Origin: Taishania sp045629585
GTDB taxonomy: Bacteria > Bacteroidota > Bacteroidia > Flavobacteriales_D > Crocinitomicaceae
Assembly: GCA_045629585.1 (NCBI GenBank)
Contig: JAZQRM010000083.1
Coordinates: forward strand, 1-64,000
Length of the DNA: 64,000 bases
Direction: 5' to 3'
Position numbers and translations under genes: made by a program. The notes under the pieces are model-generated. The model was not told the DNA's origin, ran no database searches, and worked only from the letters and a program-made list of their open reading frames with translations. The number at the start of each line of letters is the position of its first letter. Position 1 is the stretch's first letter. Shown piece by piece: positions 54,536 to 63,323 of this stretch.

Positions 54536-54913
54536 ATGGAAAGAGACGACGTTATTGAGTATTCATTGTACAATCACCACAATGAAGCAGAGGGAGTGAA
54601 AAAGCGTAAAGAGATTATGAAAGTTACTGTAATCTTGACGTTAATCACTTTAGTTGAAGTATTAGTAGGTATAAAATGGGGACGTGGATCAGTTTCTGAA
54701 GGAACATGGTTTGCAATTAAAATGTTCTACATTGTTCTTACTTTGATAAAGGCAGGTTATATCGTTATGGTATTCATGCACCTAGGTGAAGAGAAAAAAG
54801 CTTTACGTTACTTCATATTAGTTCCTTATATAATATTTATGTCCTATTTAATCTTACAGGTTCTTTCAGAAGGATCTTATGTAGGACAAGCATGGGCAAA
54901 TTTTGGATCTTAA
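54536..54913 (+). CDS. Cytochrome c oxidase subunit IV (prokaryotic COX4 type)
   Basis: 125 residues, three transmembrane helices (~28-46, ~57-80, ~90-112). Conserved features of the family are 'VTVILTLITLVEVLVG', 'MFYIVLTLIKAGYIVMVFMHLGEEKKALR' and a third helix. A small oxidase subunit with no redox centre. Sits between subunit III and the Sco-like genes in the ctaB operon. Confidence 0.92.
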   Translation: MERDDVIEYSLYNHHNEAEGVKKRKEIMKVTVILTLITLVEVLVGIKWGRGSVSEGTWFAIKMFYIVLTLIKAGYIVMVFMHLGEEKKALRYFILVPYIIFMSYLILQVLSEGSYVGQAWANFGS

Positions 54914-54930
54914 ATAAATAGTCTAGTCAT

Positions 54931-55599
54931 ATGACTCAGAAAAGTTCTGCCGGAGGAATGAAATTAGTGAAATTAGCACTGATTTTGTTCGCTCCGGCTC
55001 TTTTATTAGTGCTTTTATCTACAAGAAGCTGTAATCACAAATTTGTATCGCTTGATGATTATGGAAGTGTACCATCATTTGTTATTGAAGATGTAAATGG
55101 TATTGCCTATACTAAGGATGATTTCAAAGGTAAAATCGTTTTGTTTATAAATGTTCAAGAAAATTGTTTGGACACTTGTAGTATAAATTTATTTTCTTTT
55201 GAAAAGATCTTATATCAGGAGATCCAAAGTCATAAGAAATCCTATAGAGATGTGGTGATAGTGTCTTTTGCACATGATGCTTTTGGTAATCCTGTAGAGG
55301 ACCTTAGTACAACGCATGACATGTTAAAAGATAAAATTCATCGTTTTGAAGATGCGAAATGGATTGTCGCTAAAGGTAATTCGAGTGCTTTATACGAAAT
55401 TGAATCGAACGGTACCAATTTATTAGAAAGTAGCGAAAAAGAGTTTGGTAAAAATGCCTATCAATCGCTTGTACTTTTGATGGATAAAGATGGTAAACTG
55501 AGAATGGTACTTCAAGGTAAAGAAGAGGGAATGTTCAGGAGAATGAAAGAACATTTGGCTTTATTGATGAAACAATATGATCGTGCAGAAAGTAGATAG
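54931..55599 (+). CDS. Degenerate Sco-like thioredoxin-fold protein
   Basis: 222 residues with one N-terminal membrane helix (~12-30) and a periplasmic thioredoxin-fold domain. It keeps the paired Cys of Sco proteins (Cys79 and Cys83 in ENCLDTCS), but the Pro of CPxxC is missing and the copper-binding His is absent: the matching strand reads YQSLVLLMDKDG. It may have lost copper delivery and act as a thiol-disulfide helper for CuA assembly, or as a partner of the intact Sco encoded next. Ends one base before that gene. Confidence 0.78.
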   Translation: MTQKSSAGGMKLVKLALILFAPALLLVLLSTRSCNHKFVSLDDYGSVPSFVIEDVNGIAYTKDDFKGKIVLFINVQENCLDTCSINLFSFEKILYQEIQSHKKSYRDVVIVSFAHDAFGNPVEDLSTTHDMLKDKIHRFEDAKWIVAKGNSSALYEIESNGTNLLESSEKEFGKNAYQSLVLLMDKDGKLRMVLQGKEEGMFRRMKEHLALLMKQYDRAESR

Positions 55600-55600
55600 A

Positions 55601-56257
55601 ATGAAGTTTTTCATAAGTTTTTTTTTGTTGTCAATTTTAGTTGTAAGTTGCAATAATTCGAAGGTTGAAGACTTTAGGTTGCCAATAGCGGGCAATACGG
55701 AGGTTTTGGAGCGGATCGTCGATGGTAAAATTGTTTTCGATACGATTTATCATACTATACCTGCCTTTAGTTATTTTGATCAGGATTCTAATTATGTTAA
55801 TAATAAATCTTTTGGCGATAAAGTTTTAATCGTTGATTTTATGTTTACAAATTGTCCAAGTATTTGTCCTCCTATGACCACAAATATGAAGCGATTAAAC
55901 ATAATGACTCAGGATTTGGCCGATAATGTAGAGTTTCTTAGTTTCTCAATAGATCCTTATAGGGATAGACCAAGTCGTTTAAAGGAGTATATTCAAGAGC
56001 ATGGTATACAAACTAGTAATTGGCGTTTTCTAACTAATAATAATGAAGATCTGACACATGAATTAGCAGGTTCTTTTTTCAATTATGCAGAAAAAAGTGA
56101 TTCAATTCCTGGTGGGTATGGACATACATCTTATTTCTCTTTAGTTGATTCTAAAGGACGTGTTAGAGGTGTATACGATGGATTAGATAGTAAGGCCGTA
56201 GATTTGTTAGAAAAGGAATTGAGAATTTTATTAAAAACAGAGTATGGAGTTAAATAA
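55601..56257 (+). CDS. Sco1/SenC-family copper chaperone (lipoprotein)
   Basis: 218 residues from the ATG at 55601, which gives a clean lipoprotein signal (SILVVSC, Cys17); an upstream in-frame ATG at 55577 would overlap the previous gene. Copper site Cys85 and Cys89 in CPSICP and the His in GGYGHTSYF are intact. It delivers copper to the CuA centre of subunit II. Part of the ctaB operon; the next gene starts within its last codons. Confidence 0.93.
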   Translation: MKFFISFFLLSILVVSCNNSKVEDFRLPIAGNTEVLERIVDGKIVFDTIYHTIPAFSYFDQDSNYVNNKSFGDKVLIVDFMFTNCPSICPPMTTNMKRLNIMTQDLADNVEFLSFSIDPYRDRPSRLKEYIQEHGIQTSNWRFLTNNNEDLTHELAGSFFNYAEKSDSIPGGYGHTSYFSLVDSKGRVRGVYDGLDSKAVDLLEKELRILLKTEYGVK

Positions 56258-56807
56258 AAAAAGTGGGATGAGAAAGTGGATTATCGCCTTATCGGTGATA
56301 ATACCTCTAGCGGTGGCGTTATTATTTATAGTTAAGATTCCGGGATATGATTTCTCTTTCTTACCGTCCATTTATGCAGGAATTAATGGAGCAACAGCAA
56401 TAGTCTTGATTTTTGCTCTAGTGGCTATCAAAAAATCGAATAGATCTCTTCATGAGAATTTGATTAAAGCTTGTTTGGTTTTATCTGTTTTGTTTTTGGT
56501 ATTATATGTTTTGTACCACATGACTTCAGATTCTACTATTTATGGAGATGTTAATGGAGATGGTATTCGTTCAATAGAAGAAGCTGGATTGGTATCATCA
56601 ACATTAGGTATTTACGCATTTATCTTAGTGAGTCATATTCTTCTTTCAATAATCATTATACCTTTCGTTTTGTTTACTTATTTACATGCTTGGGAAGGGA
56701 ATTTTGAAAAACATAAAAAATTAGGAAAAATAGCATGGCCGATGTGGTTTTACGTTGCAGTTACAGGAGTTATAGTGTATTTTATGATTTCGCCTTATTA
56801 TTCATAA
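56244..56807 (+). CDS. DUF420 membrane protein with an EF-hand-like loop
   Basis: 187 residues (179 if from the ATG at 56268). About five transmembrane helices. The DUF420 pattern is visible in PSIYAGINGATAIVLIF, 'RSLHENLIKACLVLS' and 'LVSHILLSIIIIPFVL'. The loop between helices 3 and 4 carries GDVNGDGIRSIEEAG, which fits the 12-position EF-hand calcium loop (Asp102, Asn104, Asp106, Gly107, Glu113). DUF420 genes often accompany oxidase assembly genes; function unproven. Last gene of the ctaB operon, followed by a terminator. Confidence 0.85.
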   Translation: MELNKKSGMRKWIIALSVIIPLAVALLFIVKIPGYDFSFLPSIYAGINGATAIVLIFALVAIKKSNRSLHENLIKACLVLSVLFLVLYVLYHMTSDSTIYGDVNGDGIRSIEEAGLVSSTLGIYAFILVSHILLSIIIIPFVLFTYLHAWEGNFEKHKKLGKIAWPMWFYVAVTGVIVYFMISPYYS

Positions 56808-56831
56808 TGGAGGATATCCTTTAGATATTAG

Positions 56832-56859
56832 AAAACGGGAGCTTTAAAGTTCCCGTTTT
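56832..56859. terminator. Bidirectional intrinsic terminator
   Basis: A 9-bp stem (56832-56840 with 56851-56859) with T and A runs, between the DUF420 gene and the convergent glycosyltransferase gene. Confidence 0.88.
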
Positions 56860-56861
56860 TT

Positions 56862-57965
56862 TTATAGTCCTAATGTTTGAGCTATTATTCTAGCTGTTTT
56901 GTCCCAAGTGAATAGTTTAGCTCTTTCTAGACCTTCTCTTTTCAGTTTTTCGAGCAGTACCGGATCATTATCCATTTGAATGAGTCCGGCTTTTATGGAT
57001 TCAATTTCGAACGGATTCACGTATAGAGCTGCATCTCCTGCTACTTCAGGTAAACTTGTTGTGTTGGCTGCCATAACAGGAGTTCCACTTTTCATAGCTT
57101 CTACAGTTGGAATTCCAAAACCTTCGAAATAGGGGATGAATGTTAAAGCTTTTGCACTTGCAACTACTTTTGTCAGTGTTTTTAAGTCTAGTCGTCCAGT
57201 AAATGTGATGTCCTTGTTATTTTCTATCGAAACGTCTGGTAGATCTTTCCATAAGGGCGCCCCAACAATGAGTAATCTAGTCGTCGAATTTGTTTCTTCT
57301 TTCATCTGTTTAAAAGCCTGTATGAGTCGCTTTAAGTTTTTTCGAGGATGTAATGATCCTACGAATAGAAAGAAAGGTTGACCTTGAGTATATGTTTCTC
57401 TTATTTCGTCACTTTCATTTTGACCAATTGGCTGAAATAAATCATTAACCCCATTATATGCTACAGTAATTTTTTCGGGTGGAATTTCATAGGTCTTAAC
57501 TATATCTTGTTTGGAATAGTTGGATACAGTTATTATTTTCGAAGCGATGCGAGCAAACTTAGGAAAGTTTTTTTTGTAGTAATTAAGATGGGATTTCGGT
57601 AAATCTTCCGGATAATGTTCAAAATTCAAATCGTGAATCACATTAATTTGAGGTATGTTTGTTCGTTTTGATAGGTATCCGTCTGGTGAAAAGAATAGGT
57701 CTATGTTAAACTTTTTCAAAGCATAGGTTACACTATAGTCAAACCAAAACTTAAAAAGAAGAGGATGTCTTGCCGGTGGTCGTAATACTACTGGTACGCA
57801 ATTGTCTCCAAAAACAAATTTTTCGTCATATTTTCTATCAAAGAATAAATAGAATGTATGCTCGGGATGCATTTCTGTTAAGCGTTTACAGACTTCGTAA
57901 GTAAACCAGCCAAAACCTTCCATTTTTCCCTCGATCAGAAATCGTGTATTTAATGCGATTCGCAT
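56862..57965 (-). CDS. GT4-family glycosyltransferase
   Basis: 367 residues, GT-B fold. N-terminal 'MRIALNTRFLIEGKMEGFGWFTYEV', central 'YNGVNDLF', and the C-terminal donor-site motif FEGFGIPTVEAMKSGTPVMAA with the two Glu of the EX7E pattern. It transfers a sugar from a nucleotide donor, probably to a surface glycan or lipid; specificity unknown. Co-transcribed with the MBL-fold gene upstream, 3 bases apart. Confidence 0.9.
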   Translation of the reverse strand: MRIALNTRFLIEGKMEGFGWFTYEVCKRLTEMHPEHTFYLFFDRKYDEKFVFGDNCVPVVLRPPARHPLLFKFWFDYSVTYALKKFNIDLFFSPDGYLSKRTNIPQINVIHDLNFEHYPEDLPKSHLNYYKKNFPKFARIASKIITVSNYSKQDIVKTYEIPPEKITVAYNGVNDLFQPIGQNESDEIRETYTQGQPFFLFVGSLHPRKNLKRLIQAFKQMKEETNSTTRLLIVGAPLWKDLPDVSIENNKDITFTGRLDLKTLTKVVASAKALTFIPYFEGFGIPTVEAMKSGTPVMAANTTSLPEVAGDAALYVNPFEIESIKAGLIQMDNDPVLLEKLKREGLERAKLFTWDKTARIIAQTLGL

Positions 57966-57968
57966 GAA

Positions 57969-58616
57969 TTATAGATGTAGTATTGGATTTGTATTCTTTT
58001 CATTAGCAATTGTAGTTTCAGGACCGTGACCGCAACAAACCAATGTATTATCAGGAAGGTTAAACATTATTTCTTTTATGCTTTTTACCAAGGTTTGTTC
58101 ATGTCCGCCAGGTAGATCAGTTCTTCCATAGCTACCCGCAAATAGAACATCGCCATTGATTACAAAACCATTTTCTTCGCTATAAAAAACGACGTGTCCA
58201 GGTGCGTGTCCAGGAGTGTGTAGCACCTTTAGTTCGATATCGCCAATTTGTAATGTTTCATCAGGTGTAAGATTGTGAGTAGGCTGATGTCTTTTGATTA
58301 AATTGGGAATTCCATATTTTGCACCTGATTGCTCAAATGAGTTTAAAACTACGATATCATCCTTGTGCAAATAATAAGGGATAGAATATTTATCCATGAA
58401 GTAATTCACACCAAAAACATGATCTAGATGTGCATGCGTTCCTAAAACTGCTAATAGATTTAAGTTATTGTCTTTTAAGAATTGATCGATTCTTTGTTCC
58501 TCTTCTGGAAAATAGCACCCTGGATCAATGATAACAGCTTGTTGCGTATCGGTATATACAATAAAGGTATTTTCTTGAAAAGGATTAAAAGTAAATTTTG
58601 CGATATGTAATTTCAT
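57969..58616 (-). CDS. MBL-fold hydrolase (glyoxalase II-like)
   Basis: 215 residues. Metal-binding THAHLDH (His61, His63, Asp65, His66), the later HTPGHAPGHV, the bridging Asp in INGDVLF and the final His in CCGHGPET. This short form without the glyoxalase II C-terminal domain is common and may hydrolyse thioesters such as S-lactoylglutathione analogues or persulfides. Substrate not determined. It heads the two-gene unit with the GT4 gene. Confidence 0.88.
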   Translation of the reverse strand: MKLHIAKFTFNPFQENTFIVYTDTQQAVIIDPGCYFPEEEQRIDQFLKDNNLNLLAVLGTHAHLDHVFGVNYFMDKYSIPYYLHKDDIVVLNSFEQSGAKYGIPNLIKRHQPTHNLTPDETLQIGDIELKVLHTPGHAPGHVVFYSEENGFVINGDVLFAGSYGRTDLPGGHEQTLVKSIKEIMFNLPDNTLVCCGHGPETTIANEKNTNPILHL

Positions 58617-58692
58617 GGTAATAAAGTTAAATAAAATTGAGGTTTTTTAACCCTAAATGTTACTTTGTAATAAATATTGACATATTGATTTA

Positions 58693-58700
58693 TATATTTG
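58693..58700 (+). promoter_or_regulatory. -7 promoter element of the 58719 lipoprotein gene
   Basis: TATATTTG matches TAnnTTTG and predicts a start near 58707, 12 bases before the ATG at 58719, excluding the TTG at 58698 as start codon. Confidence 0.5.
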
Positions 58701-58718
58701 TTTAAACAATTTTTTACT

Positions 58719-59252
58719 ATGCGTTGGTTTACATTTATACTCGGATTGATTTTATTTTCTTCATGTGGGACAAAAGTTCCATTTACGAATGGTATGGTGG
58801 AGGAATATAACCTTTATTCTGAAAAACAGATGGCTAAAGTGCAATTTTACACCTCGCAAACGATAACCTTAAATCGTGTTAAAAAAGCTTCAAGTAGCAA
58901 TCACGCTTCAAATGGTGTCTTAGTGGAGAATAGTTCAAAATTTGAAGATCGAATCACTATTCAGGCTCAAACTCCAGGTGTGATTGAAAAGATCGGTGAA
59001 GAAGGCAATTTGTATGTGCGTTTTGAGCAAGGTAAAGGAAAGTTTTTGAGTTTTAAAATCCGACCAAATGCCCAAAATGGACGATACTATTTAGATGCGC
59101 AATTTACCATGAATAATGGTGGACAACTAAGCTATGGAGAAGAGACATATACAGTAACATCTCAAGCGGGACAAACGTATTTGATGGTAATTGTTAAAAA
59201 GATTCAGAACTCTATAAGTAAAGATCGTGTTGTTCGTGGAATGAAAATTTAA
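58719..59252 (+). CDS. Lipoprotein of unknown function
   Basis: 177 residues from the ATG at 58719, with a lipoprotein signal (LILFSSC, Cys16). The mature part is beta-rich: 'YNLYSEKQMAKVQFYTSQTITL', a Ser-rich linker, 'RITIQAQTPGVIEKIGEEGNLYVRFEQG' and 'LSYGEETYTVTSQAGQTYLMV'. I do not recognise a family. Short gap of 24 bases to ppk1, so co-transcription is likely. Confidence 0.75.
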   Translation: MRWFTFILGLILFSSCGTKVPFTNGMVEEYNLYSEKQMAKVQFYTSQTITLNRVKKASSSNHASNGVLVENSSKFEDRITIQAQTPGVIEKIGEEGNLYVRFEQGKGKFLSFKIRPNAQNGRYYLDAQFTMNNGGQLSYGEETYTVTSQAGQTYLMVIVKKIQNSISKDRVVRGMKI

Positions 59253-59276
59253 TGCTTAAAGGGTAATTAATTAGTA

Positions 59277-61346
59277 ATGGAACTAATCAATCGTGAAATA
59301 AGTTGGCTTTCTTTTAATGAAAGAGTTTTACAAGAGGCGCTTGACCCTCGTAATCCGCTCATTGAAAGAATGCGTTTTATGGGTATTTTTTCTAATAACC
59401 AAGATGAGTTTTTTCGTGTTCGAGTAGCTAATCTTCGGAGATTGATTCAGTTAAAGGGCACTTCTGTTGCTGGATATAATGGTTCTCCTAAAGATCTATA
59501 CACTGAAATAAGGTTAATTGTTTTAAGACAGCAACGGCAGTTTGAAATTGCCTATGATCATATACTTAGGGAATTAGCAAAGCATAATATTTTCCAAATA
59601 CAAGAAACGGATTTAAATGAGAAAGAAACAAAGGAGTTAGTTTCGTTTTTCAATCTTAAACTAAAGCATGCCATTGTTCCAATCATGCTTAATTCCAAAA
59701 CGCCTTTTCCTAGGTTAAAAGATTCGGGAATTTACTTGGCGATCAAAATGTCTAATCTTCGTTCCCAAAAGTATAGATATGCTTTGATTAAAATCCCGAC
59801 CTCAAAATTCAATCGTTTTTATCAAATTATTGAAGGTGATAAGAAGAAGATAATTTTATTGGACGATATCATTAGACTCAATTTAGATGCTATTTTTTCT
59901 ATTTTCACTTACCATAAAATTGAAGCTTTTACCTTTAAGTTTACGCGCGATGCGGAACTAAATTTAGATGATGATATTGCGACAACATTGAAAGAGAAGA
60001 TTGAACGCAGTATTATTCTTCGTAAAAGAGGTACGCCTGTTCGGTTTGTTTATGATAAGGATATGCCCTCTGATTTATTGGAGTATTTATTGAGTCAATT
60101 AAACATGGTTTTTGGGGTGAATACCATTGCTGGAGGACGCTATCATAACTTCAAAGATTTTATGAGTTTTCCGGATTTTGGCAAGACTAATTTTTTATTT
60201 GAACCACTTCCGCCACTTAATCATCCAATACTTGAAGGTAAAAAGAGTTTGATTCGAACGATTTTGGAACAAGATGTTATGTTACATTATCCTTATCAAC
60301 GCTTCGATTATGTAGTGGATTTGTTAAGGGAGGCAGCAATTGATCCAAAAGTGCGTTCCATTAAGATCAATGTATATCGGGTAACACGTGATTCACAAGT
60401 TTTGAATGCACTTATCAATGCAGTGAGTAATGGTAAAAAAGTTACCGTCTTTTTGGAACTGCAAGCGCGATTTGATGAAGAGAATAATTTGTACTGGTCC
60501 ACACGTTTAAAAGATTACGGTGCAACAGTTTTACATGGAGGAGAGGATGTTAAGGTACATTCAAAATTAATTCAAATTACTAGAGTTAGTGGGTTCAAAA
60601 AACAACTGATAACTCATGTTGGAACGGGCAATTTTCATGAAAAGACAGCTCGGATTTATGGTGATTTAAGTTTGATAACGGCAGATCAAGCGATTGGTAA
60701 GGAAGTTGAAAAGGTGTTTACGATGCTGGAGAAAAATACTTTCAATTATCGATTTAATACCTTACTCGTTTCACCGATGAATACTAGGAAACGTATTCTT
60801 TTGATGATTCAAGATGAAATAAAGAATGTTAAAAATGGAGGTAAAGGAGTTATTTGGATTAAACTCAATAATCTAACGGATGAAGAATTAATTGAAGCTT
60901 TATATAAAGCAAGTAATGCAGGTGTAAGGGTAAAAATGATTATTCGAGGCATTTGTTGTTTGATTCCTGGAATACCTGGTCAAAGTGAGAACATTACTGT
61001 ATTTTCAATTGTTGATCGTTTTTTGGAACATGCACGAGTTTTGAAATTTTACAATAATGGTGCTTCACTTTATTATATTGGAAGTGCTGATTGGATGGAA
61101 CGTAATTTAGATCATCGGGTAGAAGTTATGGTTCCCGTAAAAGATCCTTTAATGCAAAAAGATATAGATGTATTACTCGATTATCAGTTTAAAGGAAATG
61201 TGAAGACACGTATTATCGGTAAATCACAAAAAAATAAATATCGGAAAGTAGAGAAGCATTTGTTTCACACCCAGATCGAATTATATAATTATTATAAAAA
61301 TCAATGGGAGATTTCAAGGTCTTCTATTAATAACTCAGTGGGATGA
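59277..61346 (+). CDS. ppk1: Polyphosphate kinase 1
   Basis: 689 residues, full length. N-terminal NREISWLSFNERVLQEA, the FFRVRVA segment, and the catalytic C-terminal half with the phospho-accepting His428 in VKVHSKL, RFDEENNLYWSTRL, and the second conserved His in ERNLDHRVEV. It builds polyphosphate from ATP at the membrane. The last 46 bases overlap a small convergent gene. Confidence 0.96.
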   Translation: MELINREISWLSFNERVLQEALDPRNPLIERMRFMGIFSNNQDEFFRVRVANLRRLIQLKGTSVAGYNGSPKDLYTEIRLIVLRQQRQFEIAYDHILRELAKHNIFQIQETDLNEKETKELVSFFNLKLKHAIVPIMLNSKTPFPRLKDSGIYLAIKMSNLRSQKYRYALIKIPTSKFNRFYQIIEGDKKKIILLDDIIRLNLDAIFSIFTYHKIEAFTFKFTRDAELNLDDDIATTLKEKIERSIILRKRGTPVRFVYDKDMPSDLLEYLLSQLNMVFGVNTIAGGRYHNFKDFMSFPDFGKTNFLFEPLPPLNHPILEGKKSLIRTILEQDVMLHYPYQRFDYVVDLLREAAIDPKVRSIKINVYRVTRDSQVLNALINAVSNGKKVTVFLELQARFDEENNLYWSTRLKDYGATVLHGGEDVKVHSKLIQITRVSGFKKQLITHVGTGNFHEKTARIYGDLSLITADQAIGKEVEKVFTMLEKNTFNYRFNTLLVSPMNTRKRILLMIQDEIKNVKNGGKGVIWIKLNNLTDEELIEALYKASNAGVRVKMIIRGICCLIPGIPGQSENITVFSIVDRFLEHARVLKFYNNGASLYYIGSADWMERNLDHRVEVMVPVKDPLMQKDIDVLLDYQFKGNVKTRIIGKSQKNKYRKVEKHLFHTQIELYNYYKNQWEISRSSINNSVG

Positions 61347-61510
61347 TCAATAGGGTTGTTTTTTTTAATAGGCTGTTTTAAAGCATAAATCAAATATCCG
61401 ATTAAAATAATTAATCCAGCAAGGTAGATTACAAAGCGCAATGTGGTTGCACTTGATGCCTTTTCAGGTAAATACCCGCGTACATTTATTCTTTTTGGTT
61501 TATCCCTCAT
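61301..61510 (-). CDS. Small single-pass membrane protein
   Basis: 69 residues. A basic N-terminal segment (MRDKPKRINVRGYLPEKASS), one transmembrane helix (~26-45, VIYLAGLIILIGYLIYALKQ) and an acidic tail. The composition and the LPEKASSATTLRF block look like a real gene of the Bacteroidota small-protein type, although it overlaps the ppk1 3' end by 46 bases. It is divergent from galE. Function unknown. Confidence 0.6.
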   Translation of the reverse strand: MRDKPKRINVRGYLPEKASSATTLRFVIYLAGLIILIGYLIYALKQPIKKNNPIDHPTELLIEDLEISH

Positions 61511-61554
61511 ATCTTTTACAAAGTAAAGCGAAATAAATATACCTTTATACTACT

Positions 61555-62586
61555 ATGGTAAAAAAACAAGCTGTTCTGGTTACAGGAGGTGCAGGATACA
61601 TCGGTTCACATACTGTTGTTGAATTACTAAATGCAGGTTACGAACCAATTATTGTTGATGATTTTAGGAATAGTGACACTAAGATCATAGAGCGACTTTT
61701 CCATTTGACAGGTGAAACGATTAAGTATTATTCAATTGATGTTTGCGATTATGATGCACTTTGTAGGGTTGCAAAAGAAAATGTCATTACAGGAATAATA
61801 CATTTTGCAGCTTACAAAGCAGTAGGTGAATCGGTACAATTGCCGTTGAAGTATTATATGAATAATGTACAAGGGGTTGGCAATATTCTGCAATTGATGT
61901 TAGACCATCAGATTCAAAATTTAATTTTCTCTTCTTCATGTACCGTTTACGGAATTCCGCAAAATAGTTCGCAAGTGACAGAGGAGGATTTAGCAACTAC
62001 AGCAAATTCACCATACGGGACAACTAAGGTGATTGGTGAGCATATGTTAAAAGATGTAGCAAATGCAAATCCAGATTTAAGAATTCTTTCTTTAAGATAT
62101 TTCAATCCTATAGGTGCTCATCCGTCAGCTTTAATTGGTGAGTTACCAATTGGTCGACCAAATAACTTAGTTCCTTTTATTACGCAAACTGCGATTGGCA
62201 AGCAAAAGTCATTGACCGTATATGGTAATGAATACCCAACTCCAGATGGAACATGTGTAAGAGATTATATCCATGTTGTTGATTTAGCTATTGCGCATGT
62301 GATGGGATTGAAGCATTTAATCGATAAACAAAGTATTCCTTTAGACTTTATTAACGTTGGAACAGGTAAAGGATTATCGGTTTTGGAAATGATTCGTACC
62401 TTTGAAGAAGTTTCTCAAACGATTTTAAAATTTGAATTCGGAGCAAAGAGAAAAGGTGATGTAGCTGCAATTTATGCAAATACGGATAAGATTGACAAAG
62501 TGTTGGGGTGGAAACCAAAGTTTACACCAGCAGAAGCCATCTTACATGCTTGGAATTGGGAAAAAGCTTTAAAAAATGAAGAATAA
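61555..62586 (+). CDS. galE: UDP-glucose 4-epimerase
   Basis: 343 residues. SDR fold with the NAD motif TGGAGYIGSH (10-19), the catalytic Ser in FSSSCTVYG and the YxxxK pair Tyr154/Lys158 in SPYGTTK. The GalE-specific features RYFNPIGAHPSALIGE and TPDGTCVRDYIHV are present. It interconverts UDP-glucose and UDP-galactose for surface glycans. The next gene starts inside its last codons. Confidence 0.95.
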   Translation: MVKKQAVLVTGGAGYIGSHTVVELLNAGYEPIIVDDFRNSDTKIIERLFHLTGETIKYYSIDVCDYDALCRVAKENVITGIIHFAAYKAVGESVQLPLKYYMNNVQGVGNILQLMLDHQIQNLIFSSSCTVYGIPQNSSQVTEEDLATTANSPYGTTKVIGEHMLKDVANANPDLRILSLRYFNPIGAHPSALIGELPIGRPNNLVPFITQTAIGKQKSLTVYGNEYPTPDGTCVRDYIHVVDLAIAHVMGLKHLIDKQSIPLDFINVGTGKGLSVLEMIRTFEEVSQTILKFEFGAKRKGDVAAIYANTDKIDKVLGWKPKFTPAEAILHAWNWEKALKNEE

Positions 62587-63322
62587 CATAGTACTTATTT
62601 TTCTTGTATCAATTATTTCTGTTGCCTTCGGTCAAGAGAAGGTGGGGGATGGCCAATTAAAATCTCGTTTTAGACCTGGAATCATGTGGAATTTCACAGG
62701 ATTTAAACCAGCGAAGGCTGAAAAAGGATTTAAGTATGACCGTCTGCTTTTTGACATCACCTATAATGATTGGGTTGGAGATCGCGGGCCATTTAAATTA
62801 AAAGGTCCATCTATGGGGATGAATGTTTCATTTATGTTTGATTTCCCTTTAGATAAAAATGGAACCGTTTCTTTTGCTGTTGGTCCACAATATGGTTTTT
62901 ATAATACCAGACACGATTTAGCTTATCAGTTTAATTTTGAAGAAGATTATACAACTTTTGATATTCAACAAAATGCAGGTGATATGGGGATGATTAAAGC
63001 AGTTGGTAATTATCTACAAGTTCCAATTGAGTTTAGATTTAGAACAAAAGGTTGGCAGCATTTCAAATTTCATATTGGTGGTCGAATAGGTTATTTATTT
63101 GCATTTAATGAAAAATCTAAATGGCAGGAAAATGACGTTAGTTATGTTCGCAAGGATTATTCGACACCTGACATTAGTCGTTTATTGTATTCCGCACACA
63201 TACGTTTTGGAATTAGAAATTGGGCCATTTACGCTTCGTACAATTTCAATCCGATGTTTAAAAACGAACAAAGCACCAAGTTAAATCAATTCCAACTTGG
63301 TTTGACAATTTCTCTTTATTAG
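62576..63322 (+). CDS. PorT-like outer-membrane beta-barrel protein
   Basis: 248 residues. Signal peptide ending AFGQ, then an eight- or ten-strand barrel pattern with aromatic strand ends ('FKFHIGGRIGYLFAF', 'WAIYASYNFNPMF') and a final FQLGLTISLY. It fits the PorT/outer-membrane-protein beta-barrel class; a T9SS link is possible but not shown. Overlaps galE by 11 bases and precedes the TatD gene by one base. Confidence 0.78.
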   Translation: MKNNIVLIFLVSIISVAFGQEKVGDGQLKSRFRPGIMWNFTGFKPAKAEKGFKYDRLLFDITYNDWVGDRGPFKLKGPSMGMNVSFMFDFPLDKNGTVSFAVGPQYGFYNTRHDLAYQFNFEEDYTTFDIQQNAGDMGMIKAVGNYLQVPIEFRFRTKGWQHFKFHIGGRIGYLFAFNEKSKWQENDVSYVRKDYSTPDISRLLYSAHIRFGIRNWAIYASYNFNPMFKNEQSTKLNQFQLGLTISLY

Positions 63323-63323
63323 T

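Noticed and set aside
55577..55600. Upstream ATG for the Sco lipoprotein
   Set aside because: Would add eight polar residues before a clean lipoprotein signal and overlap the preceding gene.
58698..58718. TTG start for the 58719 lipoprotein
   Set aside because: Inside the promoter element; the ATG gives a compact lipoprotein signal.
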